Source: Pedobacter heparinus DSM 2366
GTDB lineage: Bacteria; Bacteroidota; Bacteroidia; Sphingobacteriales; Sphingobacteriaceae
Reading direction: 5' to 3'
NCBI RefSeq assembly: GCF_000023825.1
Contig: NC_013061.1
Coordinates: forward strand, 5,084,001 to 5,148,000
Length of the DNA: 64,000 nucleotides
Below, piece by piece: positions 52,673-62,031 of this stretch. The notes under the pieces are model-generated. The model saw only the letters and a list, made by a program, of their open reading frames with translations. It was not told the DNA's origin and did no database searches. How positions within the stretch are numbered: position 1 is the stretch's first letter; the number at the start of each line of letters is the position of its first letter. A program made the translations under genes and the position numbers.

Positions 52673-53978
52673 ATCAATCAGATTAAGCTTCTTAACATTT
52701 ATTATCCCGGGAATCCTCTACGCCCAGGACATAAAAAAATTAAGCTTGCAGGAGGCTATCGCCCTTGGGATAGAGAACAGCAAAAATCTAAAACTATCGC
52801 AAAATAAAGTAGAGCAGGCCATTGCGCAGTTAAACATGGTTAAAGACAATGCTTTACCAAGCGCAAAGGCATCGTTTTTGTACAACCATGCCGAAATCCC
52901 CACCAACACCTTAAGCATTGGCGGCGGCAACCCGATCCATCTGCCCAAGCGCGCAGATGCCTTTATCGGTACTGCTGCTGTTGAAGAGCTGGTTTATGGC
53001 GGCGGAAAATTGAAATATGCCGAAGAATCTACCCGGCTGCTTTCCGATGTGGCGCGCCTGGATGCGGATAAAAACAAAGAAGAGATCAGCTACGCTGTCA
53101 TCAACACCTATTATTCCTTGTTTAAAGTGATGCAAAGCAAAAAAGTTATCGCACAAAACCTGGAGTCTATCGACAGTCAGCTTAAACAGGCGCAGCGCTT
53201 TTTTGAACAGGGAATTGTAACCAAAAATGATGTATTGAGGTTCCAGCTGCAACAGGCAAATATCTCGCTAACCGATATGGAGGCAGAAAACAACCGCAAG
53301 ATCATTAACTACAACCTGGATATTTTACTCGGATTAAACGAAAATACGCAGATCGAAATTGCCGATCCGGATGCCGCAGCAAAAGCCATCGGACCTTTAA
53401 GCAGTTACATCGACCTCGCCCTGGGCAGCAGACAGGAACTCAGACAGCTGGACCTTCAAAACAAGGTGGCCGATGTCAATATCAAGTCGGTAAAAGCCAA
53501 TACCCTTCCTACTGTTGGGGTAGGCGCTAACCTCTATTACATTAACCCGAGTGGCAAATTTGTACCGCCAACAGACCAGTACATTATGCCGGTAACCCTG
53601 GGGGCCAACATCTCCTGGAATATTGGTAACCTGTGGACCAACAAACACAAGGTAACCGATGCCAGAATTCAGCAAAAAGAGGTAGAGCTACAAAAAGACA
53701 TCCTTTCTGACCAGGTTAAAACGGAGATCAACAGCAATTACCAGCGCTACCAGCTGGCCCTAAATAAGATCAGGGTACTGGAAACATCCATTGCCCAGGC
53801 TACAGAAAACGACAAATTGCTGGCCTCAAAATATAAAAACAATGTCGCTTCGGCAATAGACAGGATTGATGCCGAAACCCTGCTTTATCAGGCTAAAATT
53901 AACCTCGAACTGGCTAAAGCCGATGCAGGTCTGGCTTATTATACTTTACTAAAATCTACCGGAAAAATTTCTCAATAA
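52662..53978 (+). CDS. TolC-family outer membrane efflux protein
   Basis: 438 residues, signal peptide (MIHKSIRLSFLTFIIPGILY-AQ). Two copies of the outer-membrane efflux repeat are evident: KLSLQEAIALGIENSKNLKL at the start of the first and NISWNIGNLWTNKHKVTDAR in the second half, with long amphipathic helices. Forms the trimeric outer-membrane channel of a tripartite pump. Overlaps tetR, followed 20 nt later by the membrane-fusion gene. Confidence 0.93.
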   Translation: MIHKSIRLSFLTFIIPGILYAQDIKKLSLQEAIALGIENSKNLKLSQNKVEQAIAQLNMVKDNALPSAKASFLYNHAEIPTNTLSIGGGNPIHLPKRADAFIGTAAVEELVYGGGKLKYAEESTRLLSDVARLDADKNKEEISYAVINTYYSLFKVMQSKKVIAQNLESIDSQLKQAQRFFEQGIVTKNDVLRFQLQQANISLTDMEAENNRKIINYNLDILLGLNENTQIEIADPDAAAKAIGPLSSYIDLALGSRQELRQLDLQNKVADVNIKSVKANTLPTVGVGANLYYINPSGKFVPPTDQYIMPVTLGANISWNIGNLWTNKHKVTDARIQQKEVELQKDILSDQVKTEINSNYQRYQLALNKIRVLETSIAQATENDKLLASKYKNNVASAIDRIDAETLLYQAKINLELAKADAGLAYYTLLKSTGKISQ

Positions 53979-53998
53979 ACACCAAAACAAATCAGGCA

Positions 53999-55042
53999 AT
54001 GACAACTGAAAAGAAAAAAAAGAATAAAGTTATCCCTATCATATTGGGCGTACTGATCATTTTAGGCGCCATATTTGGTACCAAAGAATACCTCTATTAC
54101 AGCAAACATGTAGATACGGACGATGCCCAGATCGATGGCGACATCAGCCCGGTAGTTTCCCGCGTTGGGGGTTATGTTCAGGAAATAAACTTCGAAGAAA
54201 ACACCCATGTTACCGAAGGACAGGTACTGGTTAAACTGGACGACCGTGACTATAAGCTAAAACTGGAACAAGCCCTGGCCGGACAAAAAGGGGCCAGTGC
54301 AGGTGTTGGTGTTTCTGAATCGCAGATTGCTGCCACAGCAGCAAATACCAGTACGGCCAAAGCCAATATTGAGGCCGCCAAAGTTAAGCTGAACCTTGCC
54401 CAGAAAGATTATGAGCGCTATGCCAACCTGGTAAAAGACGGTTCTGTAACCCAGCAGCAATTTGATCAGGCCAAAGCACAAAAAGAATCTGCGCAGGCTG
54501 CTTTTACCGCTGCAAACGATCAGTACAATGCGGCAGTAAAACAGGTAGGCACCAGCCAGTCGCAGCTTGCAGTAAGCAGCAATACCGTCACCCAGCACCA
54601 GGCCGATGTCGATTTTGCACGCCTGCAGCTGTCGTACACCGAGATCAAAGCTCCGGCAACGGGCATCGTTTCTAAAAAGAATGTACAGAAAGGGCAGTTG
54701 GTACAAGCCGGACAGGCTTTGTTTTCCATTGTAAACGACAACAGCATCTACATTACCGCAAACTTTAAAGAAACCCAGCTGGAAGATATCAAAACAGGCT
54801 CAAAAGTTAAAATAGATGTGGATGCCTATCCCAGCGACGAGGTATTGGGCGAAGTGTACAATTTTGCGCCCATCACCGGCGCAAAGGGTTCATTGCTCCC
54901 ACCCGATAATGCTACCGGAAACTTTGTAAAGGTAGTGCAGCGTGTACCTGTGAAAATAAAAATAACCAAAGCCCCCAAAGAGATCCTTGCCAAACTGCGC
55001 CCCGGAATGAGCGTTAAGGTTTCTGTCTCTATAAAAGATTAA
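53999..55042 (+). CDS. HlyD/EmrA-type membrane fusion protein
   Basis: 347 residues: a basic cytoplasmic N-terminus (MTTEKKKKNKVIP), one membrane helix (IILGVLIILGAIFGT), the lipoyl half-motif DTDDAQIDGDISPVVSRVGG, an alpha-hairpin of about 120 residues rich in Ala/Gln, and the beta-barrel TEIKAPATGIVSKKNVQKGQ. It links the inner-membrane EmrB to the TolC channel. Gap to the transporter gene is 3 nt. Confidence 0.94.
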   Translation: MTTEKKKKNKVIPIILGVLIILGAIFGTKEYLYYSKHVDTDDAQIDGDISPVVSRVGGYVQEINFEENTHVTEGQVLVKLDDRDYKLKLEQALAGQKGASAGVGVSESQIAATAANTSTAKANIEAAKVKLNLAQKDYERYANLVKDGSVTQQQFDQAKAQKESAQAAFTAANDQYNAAVKQVGTSQSQLAVSSNTVTQHQADVDFARLQLSYTEIKAPATGIVSKKNVQKGQLVQAGQALFSIVNDNSIYITANFKETQLEDIKTGSKVKIDVDAYPSDEVLGEVYNFAPITGAKGSLLPPDNATGNFVKVVQRVPVKIKITKAPKEILAKLRPGMSVKVSVSIKD

Positions 55043-55045
55043 ACA

Positions 55046-56593
55046 ATGGCCGAGAAAGGTTTAAAAAAGTGGATCATCACCTTTACAGTGATCACAGCTT
55101 CTCTTTTGGAGCTGATTGATACCACCATTGTAAACGTGGCGATCCCTCAGATACAGGGCAACCTGGGCGCAACACTCGAAGATGTGGCCTGGTTGTCTAC
55201 CGGTTATGCAGTTGCCAATGTAATTGTATTGCCGATGTCCGGCTGGCTTGGCAGCCGTTTCGGACGAAAAAACTATTTCCTGTTTTCCATCGTCCTGTTC
55301 ACCGTAGCCTCTTTTCTCTGTGGTAATGCAACTAACCTGGAAGAGCTGATCGCTTTCCGCATTTTGCAGGGTCTTGCAGGTGGGGGTTTAATTTCAACTG
55401 CCCAGGCCATCTTAATTGAAACCTGGCCCCGCGAGGATGTGGGTATCGCAACTGCTTTATTTGGTTTGGGTGCGGTAGTAGGCCCCACTGTTGGCCCCAC
55501 AATTGGTGGTTACCTGCTCGAGATCAGCACCTGGCCGCTTATATTTTATGTAAACATTCCCGTCGGCATCCTCGCCGCGTACTGTACGTATATGTTTGTA
55601 CGGGAAACGCCGAAGGATGGCAAAGGTATGCCGGTCGACTGGTGGGGAATTGTATTATTGGCCGTTGCGGTAGGTAGCTTACAGACCGTATTGGAAAAAG
55701 GGGAAAGTGAGGACTGGTTTGCTACGCCTTACATCACGGCGCTCGCCGTAACTTCGGTACTTGGCCTGCTCCTGTTCATCTGGAGAGAGCTGAGTACAGA
55801 CCACCCTATTGTAAACTTCAAGATCATGCGCCACCGCAGTTTTTCTGTGGGGATGTTCACCTCATTTATTTTAGGCTTTGGTTTATACGGATCCGTATTC
55901 GTGTTCCCTGTATTCTGCCAGAATTTACTGGGCTTCTCTCCGCTTCAGACAGGAGAACTGCTCTTTCCCGGGGGGCTCTGTACCATCGTGATGATGCCTT
56001 TTATCGGAATTATGCTCAAGAAAAACATTCCTGCCCAGTTTATGGCAACCATAGGGATGTTCCTCTTTTTTGTATTCTGCTCTATGCTCAGCAAGTCCAC
56101 CCTGCAATCGGGCACCAATGATTTCTTCCTGCCCCTGATGATCAGAGGTGTGGGTATGGCCCTGTTATTTGTACCGCTTACCACCTTGGCCATTCAGGAC
56201 CTTAAAGGGGCTGAAATTGGCCAGGGTTCAGGCCTCAATAACATGATGAGACAGTTGGGTGGTTCATTTGGTATTGCCGCTTTAACTACCCTCATCCATG
56301 TGCGTCAGGGTTTTCACCGCAGCAATCTGCTGGTCAACATCAACGAATACAATCCGGCTTTTACCGACCGCTTTAACGGCTTTATCCAAAATTTTATGGC
56401 CAAAGGCTATACTTATCTGGATGCAAAGGCCCTGGCCACAAAAGCTATAGAAGGCACTGTAACCAAACAGGCATTGCTGCTCACTTACAGTGATGCGTAC
56501 TGGGTGGCCGGGCTGATCCTTTTGTGTTCTATCCCGCTCCTGTATCTTCAGAAATTTAAAAAGAACGTTGCCGTTCCGGCAGATCTGCATTAA
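55046..56593 (+). CDS. EmrB/QacA-type (DHA2) drug:H+ antiporter
   Basis: 515 residues, 14 predicted helices. LELIDTTIVNVAIPQIQGNL and GWLGSRFGRKNYF (MFS motif A) at the N-terminus, GVGAVVGPTVGPTIGGYLL-like antiporter motif C (FGLGAVVGPTVGPTIGGYLL), and a typical 14-TM distribution. The third component of the TetR-controlled pump; drug substrates cannot be inferred. The operon ends at a terminator just downstream. Confidence 0.94.
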   Translation: MAEKGLKKWIITFTVITASLLELIDTTIVNVAIPQIQGNLGATLEDVAWLSTGYAVANVIVLPMSGWLGSRFGRKNYFLFSIVLFTVASFLCGNATNLEELIAFRILQGLAGGGLISTAQAILIETWPREDVGIATALFGLGAVVGPTVGPTIGGYLLEISTWPLIFYVNIPVGILAAYCTYMFVRETPKDGKGMPVDWWGIVLLAVAVGSLQTVLEKGESEDWFATPYITALAVTSVLGLLLFIWRELSTDHPIVNFKIMRHRSFSVGMFTSFILGFGLYGSVFVFPVFCQNLLGFSPLQTGELLFPGGLCTIVMMPFIGIMLKKNIPAQFMATIGMFLFFVFCSMLSKSTLQSGTNDFFLPLMIRGVGMALLFVPLTTLAIQDLKGAEIGQGSGLNNMMRQLGGSFGIAALTTLIHVRQGFHRSNLLVNINEYNPAFTDRFNGFIQNFMAKGYTYLDAKALATKAIEGTVTKQALLLTYSDAYWVAGLILLCSIPLLYLQKFKKNVAVPADLH

Positions 56594-56596
56594 AAA

Positions 56597-56631
56597 AAAA
56601 CAGCCGTCAGAAAAATCCTGACGGCTGTTTT
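56597..56631 (+). terminator. Terminator of the efflux operon
   Basis: AAAACAGCCGTCAG-(7 nt)-CTGACGGCTGTTTT gives a perfect 14-bp stem, 4 nt after the EmrB-type stop, with the T-run at its 3' end. Confidence 0.88.
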
Positions 56632-56783
56632 ACCCCAAAAAAATAACAATTAAGATTTATTTAATCTTTATGTATCTAAGTTAAAGATTTAAAAAAACAA
56701 ATCAAAATAAATTTATTGCCCTGTTTAAGCCGTTATTTCGATGATTTGTGGTAAATTAAGCGCGAAAATATTTCGTTTAAATT

Positions 56784-59372
56784 ATGATGCAGAAACAGCG
56801 AGCAAAAGGTCAGAGAGAGTCTATATTTAACAATGAGGTCGTATCCCGGTTCGAGCTTTACAATAGTCTTTTTCTTACCCTTCCGTTTTACAAGGTGAAA
56901 GATACCGGTACCTTATTACCCTTATTTATTAAATACTGTGAAGATGGCATAAACAACCACCAGACTCCGGCAACTATTATTGATGCTTTTTTTAAGAAGT
57001 ATACCCAAAACAACTCAAATAAAGACATTATTGACCTCCTGTTCCGCTTTATCCAGTACATAGAACGTCAGGTGGTATTGTTTGATGCGGTAGAAGATGC
57101 TTCATTTAATAAACTGAATGCCGCTGATGAGCACAATGCCCTGCTGTCTTACCTTAAAAAGGGAATAGACAACAAAGCCCTGAACGATAAGATCGAAAAA
57201 CTCATTGACGAGTTTTCTTTGCGCCTGGTGCTCACCGCACACCCCACCCAGTTTTACCCTGGCAGTGTACTTTCTATCATTACAGACCTCACTACGGCCC
57301 TTAAAACCAACGACATCTCTACCATAAACCTGTTGTTGCAGCAATTGGGCAAAACACCTTTTTTCAATAAAAAATCACCAACTCCGGTTGATGAGGCCCT
57401 AAGCCTGGCCTGGTACCTGGAAAATGTATTTTACTTTGCCGCAGCCAACATACAGTCTGAAATAGACAAAAGCCTTAACGATTATAACCTCGAATCTAAA
57501 AAGATCATCGAGCTGGGCTTCTGGCCTGGTGGCGACCGTGACGGTAATCCAAATGTACATACCGATTCTACCATACAGGTTTCAAAAATGCTGAGACAGA
57601 TCCTGTTCAGGTGTTATTACCGCGATTTCAGGAACCTGAAACGTCGCATTACCTTCCGTGGTGTAGAAGAACATATTGCCATTGTACAGGACGTATTGTA
57701 CAAAAACGCCTTTGATCCCAATATAGAAACGGAAAACATTGCCGATTTTTTAATCGAAAACCTCAATAACATCCGGGCTACACTGATGGACGACCACGAC
57801 GGCCTGTTTGCAGACCTTGCCTCAGACCTCATCCGTAAGGTAGAGCTATATGGCAGTCATTTTGCCTCTCTCGACATCAGACAGGACAGCCGTGTGCTCA
57901 GGGATGTACATGCCTTCTGCCGTCAGCGCAAACCGATCATTTCTTTATTCCCTGAAAACTACGACAGCCTTTCCGAAGCGGAAAAGATCAAGGCCCTTTC
58001 TTTTAAAAGTGCGAGGATCAATTATAGTGAAAACAAAGATTCCCTGATCAATGATACCCTGCAAACCATTACAGAGATCAAACAGATCCAGGAAAGCAAC
58101 GGAGAACTGGCCTGCCACCGTTTCATCATCAGCAATTGCCAGCAGGCCAGCGATATCCTGCAGCTGATGGAACTTTTCCTTTGGAACGGCTGGGAAGAGA
58201 CAGACCTTTCCATAGATTTTGTACCCCTCTTTGAGACTGTACATGATCTTGCCGATGCTGGAGGGATTATGGAAACCCTGTACGCCCATCCTTTTTACAA
58301 AAAACACCTGAAAAGAAGAGGCAATAAACAACACATCATGCTGGGCTTCTCCGACAGTACAAAAGACGGAGGTTACCTGATGGCCAACTGGTCTATTTTT
58401 AACGCAAAAGTAGCTTTAACAGAAACGGCAAATAAACACAACATACAACTTGCCTTTTTTGACGGCCGTGGGGGCCCGCCTTCAAGGGGCGGAGGCAAAA
58501 CACACCGTTTTTATGCCTCGATGGGTAAAGAGATTGCGAACAAAAACATCCAGCTTACCATTCAAGGCCAAACCATCAGTTCACAATACGGATCTATCGA
58601 TAGTGCTGAGTTCAACATTGAGCAACTGATCAATGCAGGAATATCTGCCGGCATCAAAGAAACCCATAACATCCTGCTCGACCCGCTGCACAAGGAACTG
58701 CTGGATGTAATGGCAAAAGAGAGTTATGAAGCCTTTGTAGACCTGCGCAAACATCCTTTATTTTTAAGCTATCTGGAAAAATTCTCTCCGTTAAGCCTTC
58801 TTTCAAAAATTACCATCAGCAGCAGGCCTGTAAAACGGAATTCCGGAGGGGCTTTAAAACTGGAAGACCTCAGGGCCATCAGCTTTGTAACCGCATGGAG
58901 TCAGTTAAAGCAAAACATACCTGGCTTTTATGGCATGGGCACGGCCCTGAAGAACCAGGAAAAACTGGGCAACTGGGACAAGGTGGTAAAAACCTATCAG
59001 GAATCAGGGTATTTCAAAACCATCATCGACAATTGTATGATGTCTATGAGCAAGTCCGATTTTGCCATCACCGCCCACTTTGCAAACGACAAAGAATACG
59101 GGGCTTTCTGGAAAATGCTGCACGATGAATTTGAGCTGTCCAAAAGCATGCTGCTGAAGCTTTCGGGTCATGAGACTTTAATGGAAAATTATCCTGTAGA
59201 GAAGCGCTCTATTGCCGTAAGGGAGAAAATTGTATTGCCATTGGTATTGATCCAGCATTATGCCCTGGAAAGATTGCAAACTGAAATCACCGCTGAGGAA
59301 CAACAATCTTACGAAAAGCTGGCCATCAGAACTGTATATGGTATTGTAAATGCCGGACGGAACCTCGCTTAA
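56784..59372 (+). CDS. ppc: Phosphoenolpyruvate carboxylase
   Basis: 862 residues. Anaplerotic synthesis of oxaloacetate from PEP and bicarbonate. LVLTAHPTQFYPGSVLSI carries the catalytic histidine, FWPGGDRDGNPNVHTDST and FFDGRGGPPSRGGGKTHRF the substrate site, LGFSDSTKDGGYLMANW another conserved block. The C-terminus reads IVNAGRNLA instead of the canonical ...RNTG, a divergent ending. The Bacteroidetes-type sequence FDGRGGPPSRGG also deviates from FHGRGGTVGRGG. It lies alone, between two terminators. Confidence 0.95.
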   Translation: MMQKQRAKGQRESIFNNEVVSRFELYNSLFLTLPFYKVKDTGTLLPLFIKYCEDGINNHQTPATIIDAFFKKYTQNNSNKDIIDLLFRFIQYIERQVVLFDAVEDASFNKLNAADEHNALLSYLKKGIDNKALNDKIEKLIDEFSLRLVLTAHPTQFYPGSVLSIITDLTTALKTNDISTINLLLQQLGKTPFFNKKSPTPVDEALSLAWYLENVFYFAAANIQSEIDKSLNDYNLESKKIIELGFWPGGDRDGNPNVHTDSTIQVSKMLRQILFRCYYRDFRNLKRRITFRGVEEHIAIVQDVLYKNAFDPNIETENIADFLIENLNNIRATLMDDHDGLFADLASDLIRKVELYGSHFASLDIRQDSRVLRDVHAFCRQRKPIISLFPENYDSLSEAEKIKALSFKSARINYSENKDSLINDTLQTITEIKQIQESNGELACHRFIISNCQQASDILQLMELFLWNGWEETDLSIDFVPLFETVHDLADAGGIMETLYAHPFYKKHLKRRGNKQHIMLGFSDSTKDGGYLMANWSIFNAKVALTETANKHNIQLAFFDGRGGPPSRGGGKTHRFYASMGKEIANKNIQLTIQGQTISSQYGSIDSAEFNIEQLINAGISAGIKETHNILLDPLHKELLDVMAKESYEAFVDLRKHPLFLSYLEKFSPLSLLSKITISSRPVKRNSGGALKLEDLRAISFVTAWSQLKQNIPGFYGMGTALKNQEKLGNWDKVVKTYQESGYFKTIIDNCMMSMSKSDFAITAHFANDKEYGAFWKMLHDEFELSKSMLLKLSGHETLMENYPVEKRSIAVREKIVLPLVLIQHYALERLQTEITAEEQQSYEKLAIRTVYGIVNAGRNLA

Positions 59373-59395
59373 AGGATCCGTGGCCAGCTTATAAT

Positions 59396-59430
59396 AAAAA
59401 AGGGAGGTTCCAATGGAACCTCCCTTTTTT
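59396..59430. terminator. Bidirectional terminator downstream of ppc
   Basis: AGGGAGGTTCCA and TGGAACCTCCCT make a near-continuous stem flanked by an A-tract and a T-tract. Serves ppc and the convergent redox operon. Confidence 0.88.
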
Positions 59431-59447
59431 ATATGTTACAGGCTAAA

Positions 59448-59696
59448 TTATCGATCGATAGAGCCCATTACCTTCTGCCCAAAAGCATTCAGTGCATCTC
59501 TTTCGGCCATTCCCGATTTTACGCTCTCATGCACCTCAAGTGCGCCACAGATATTGGTGATCAGCTCTCCTGCCACATCAATCTCCTGCTCATTTACGCC
59601 CCTGAACTCACAATAAGCCTCTAAAACCGTTAAAGTAGCTTCCAGATTTTCAGGCGTGCTGTTTTCAAACAGCTGTCTTATTACTGGTATCTTCAT
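59448..59696 (-). CDS. Small helical protein of the peroxiredoxin-thioredoxin operon
   Basis: 82 residues: MKIPVIRQLFENSTPENLEA, a helical middle with two cysteines (C29 in LEAYCEFRG, C50 in ITNICGALEV) and SGMAERDALNAFGQKVMGSI. Its start overlaps the thioredoxin stop by 4 nt, and similar small genes follow thioredoxin in other Bacteroidetes, as far as I recall (a DUF6952-like protein). Unknown function; probably a partner in the thiol-redox pathway. Confidence 0.72.
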   Translation of the reverse strand: MKIPVIRQLFENSTPENLEATLTVLEAYCEFRGVNEQEIDVAGELITNICGALEVHESVKSGMAERDALNAFGQKVMGSIDR

Positions 59697-60004
59697 GATC
59701 TTATCTTATCAAATAACTCATTTAAAACTTCTGCCTTATTGGTCTGAACCTGATCAACCAGGGCTCCGCCTTCAAAGGCCGCAAAAGTTGGCAAATTATC
59801 AACGTTTGCCAGTTTACGTGAACCCGGAAGTTTTTCAGCATCAACAATAAGGAAGGTTACATCTTCATTTTCTGCTGCCAGTTTTTTAAACTTTGGCTTC
59901 ATGATCCTGCAGTTTCCACACCAGGATGCGGCATACTGAACCATCACCTTGTTGTTATCGGCCACATATTGCTGAAGATTATCTTCTGTTAATTCTAAAA
60001 ACAT
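59693..60004 (-). CDS. Thioredoxin-family protein with CGNC active site
   Basis: 103 residues with the thioredoxin fold: YAASWCGNCRIMKPKFKKLA (active site CGNC in place of CGPC) and the cis-proline region VDNLPTFAAFEGG. No signal peptide, so cytoplasmic. It lies 15 nt downstream of the peroxiredoxin gene and probably reduces it. The Asn in the active site should shift the redox potential relative to CGPC; the effect is not measurable from sequence. Confidence 0.92.
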   Translation of the reverse strand: MFLELTEDNLQQYVADNNKVMVQYAASWCGNCRIMKPKFKKLAAENEDVTFLIVDAEKLPGSRKLANVDNLPTFAAFEGGALVDQVQTNKAEVLNELFDKIRS

Positions 60005-60019
60005 ATTTTCGTTGATTAA

Positions 60020-60652
60020 TTAATTAGCGCTCAGATATTCTGCAACGCCGGTCCTGTTCGCACTCATCGCTTCCTTACCTTCTTCCCAGTTTGCAGGGCA
60101 TACTTCACCATGTTTCTGTACATGGGCATAAGCATCTATTAAACGCAGGTATTCTTTTACATTTCTGCCAACAGGCATATCGTTTACACTTTCGTGGAAC
60201 ACTTTACCCGTCTCATCAATCAGGTAAGTAGCCCTGAAAGTAACATTTGAACCACTGAAAGATTCGTTTCCTTCTTCATCATACTCCACTTCCTGATCAA
60301 CAATTCCTAAAATATTGGCCAGATGCCTGTGTGTATCCGCCAGGATCGGGTAAGTTACACCTTCAATACCACCGTTGTCCTTTGCGGTATTTAACCAGGC
60401 AAAATGAACTTCATTGGTATCGCAAGAAGCACCAATTACAATGGTATTTCTTTTTTCAAAATCAGGTAAGGCCGCTTGAAAAGCATGCAGTTCAGTTGGA
60501 CAAACAAAAGTGAAATCTTTTGGATACCAGAATAACAATACTTTTTTTTCTTTACTAACTGCTTCTTCAAATACATTGATCTTCAGATCATCGCCCATTT
60601 CAGACATCGCATCAATGCTAACACTCGGGAATTTTTTACCTACTATAGCCAT
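60020..60652 (-). CDS. Two-cysteine peroxiredoxin (AhpC/Prx1 type)
   Basis: 210 residues. Peroxidatic cysteine in PKDFTFVCPTELHAFQ and resolving cysteine in KHGEVCPANWEEG give the typical 2-Cys pattern. Reduces H2O2 and organic peroxides in the cytoplasm. First gene of a three-gene unit (Prx, Trx, small protein) behind a well-formed promoter. OxyR control is plausible but no OxyR site was identified. Confidence 0.95.
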   Translation of the reverse strand: MAIVGKKFPSVSIDAMSEMGDDLKINVFEEAVSKEKKVLLFWYPKDFTFVCPTELHAFQAALPDFEKRNTIVIGASCDTNEVHFAWLNTAKDNGGIEGVTYPILADTHRHLANILGIVDQEVEYDEEGNESFSGSNVTFRATYLIDETGKVFHESVNDMPVGRNVKEYLRLIDAYAHVQKHGEVCPANWEEGKEAMSANRTGVAEYLSAN

Positions 60653-60688
60653 AATTATATTTTGTATTTATTGTTTTTTTTGATGGCA

Positions 60689-60719
60689 CAAAGGTACGGC
60701 TATCGCCCCTCAAAAACAA
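60689..60719 (-). promoter_or_regulatory. Probable promoter of the peroxiredoxin operon
   Basis: On the minus strand TTG (60719-60717), 20 nt, TACCTTTG (60696-60689), an exact match to the Bacteroidetes TTG / TAnnTTTG arrangement. Predicted leader of about 30 nt. Confidence 0.62.
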
Positions 60720-60778
60720 CCGGAACCGGGATATAAGGGATACTTAATCTTGATACAGATATAGACAAAATCTATGGC

Positions 60779-61987
60779 CTACCGCAGCACCTTTCCTGCT
60801 TTATCTATATTCACAATAAAGGGGTTCAAATACTCGTTCAGCAGTACAGCAAATTCCCTGCGCGTTGCAATGCGGTTCAGGTCAAATTCTGTTTTAAATT
60901 TATAGCCTGTCTTCCATTTCTTTTTCACTTCTTCCCTCGTGTTTTCGGGCGATTTATTTCCTACCATACAAACCAGGCTCAATACTGCGCCGATGCTCAT
61001 TTCAGGTTCCTTGTAATCGTCAAACCAGATCTGTGCCTTATAATAAAAGCTTTTTACGGGCTCCTTTATTTCAGTTATAGTTACCGGCTGCTCCGGCAAA
61101 AAGCGTGCTGTACCCGCAGCAATCTGAGCCTTCAAAAAGCCCGAAAGGCCAAGTAGCTGAATTGCTTTCCAGTTGCTGTCTGCACTAGGCACATCGGCAA
61201 AAGGCATTACCGAAAGTTTATGGTCAATCAGCTCCCGCTGTATCACCTTTAAATTAGATAATGAGGTTTTTGTTTTAAAAAATGCTGCATAAGCGGCTGT
61301 AGCACCTGCTGCCTGCCCGGCAGCTATGCTCTCCTGAACCGCATTCAGCACCACCAGGTTTTCCTGGCCGGGCAGCAGCAAATTGTGCATCAGCAGAATA
61401 TTACCTGTAGCACCCCCTTCTGCATAGCCTGAAGCTACACTCAGGCGGTAAAGGTTGTCGGCATAACTTAAAGCCTGCCATTGTTTGGCTGCAGCGGCCG
61501 GCAGCGCAATGGCGGTATTTACCTGGCCAGTATGGTCGGCATTTACCAGTACTTCCGGTTTTATGGTCCTCCCGTCTGCCAGCAGCACATTCCAGTTGTT
61601 GCCCGAGCGTTTGATCCTGGACCATTTTATATTGCGGATCACCGTTAAATTCTTCACACTGTCGCCCCAGTTTTTAAGCACCACGTTTGCGCTCGTCCCA
61701 TCCACATAAACCGCAGCGGTGCTGTCCTTAATGCCCTTCTCTTTGCGCATTTTATTTAAAAAGGTCAGCTCCAGTCCCGAGGCCAGGTTTTTATCCATTG
61801 CAGCAAGATTAAACTCCGGCTCCTGCAACAGCAATATGGTCTTTACGCCCGACAAGGCCGATTGAAAGCCTGCACCGATTGCATTATTTCCATTCCCGAT
61901 GACCAGCACCCCCGTTTTAATGGTCTGGGCCATCGCTGCCTGGGCCAATACTGCAATTACGAAAACAACAAATAATCTCCTTTTCAT
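60779..61987 (-). CDS. Secreted FAD-dependent-oxidoreductase-like protein
   Basis: 402 residues with a signal peptide (KRRLFVVFVIAVLAQAAMAQ). The Rossmann-like start reads TGVLVIGNGNNAIGAGFQSA, that is GxGxxAxGAGxxSA, followed by VLVNADHTGQVN and a C-terminal helical domain. This resembles the FAD-dependent oxidoreductase group that includes secreted enzymes such as PF12831 members, but the usual second glycine cluster is altered, and the cofactor is uncertain. A single gene, divergent from the aldehyde dehydrogenase. Confidence 0.6.
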   Translation of the reverse strand: MKRRLFVVFVIAVLAQAAMAQTIKTGVLVIGNGNNAIGAGFQSALSGVKTILLLQEPEFNLAAMDKNLASGLELTFLNKMRKEKGIKDSTAAVYVDGTSANVVLKNWGDSVKNLTVIRNIKWSRIKRSGNNWNVLLADGRTIKPEVLVNADHTGQVNTAIALPAAAAKQWQALSYADNLYRLSVASGYAEGGATGNILLMHNLLLPGQENLVVLNAVQESIAAGQAAGATAAYAAFFKTKTSLSNLKVIQRELIDHKLSVMPFADVPSADSNWKAIQLLGLSGFLKAQIAAGTARFLPEQPVTITEIKEPVKSFYYKAQIWFDDYKEPEMSIGAVLSLVCMVGNKSPENTREEVKKKWKTGYKFKTEFDLNRIATRREFAVLLNEYLNPFIVNIDKAGKVLR

Positions 61988-62031
61988 TTTGTATCTCTTA
62001 TATTTAATTAATCATCTGCAATATCGGTCAA

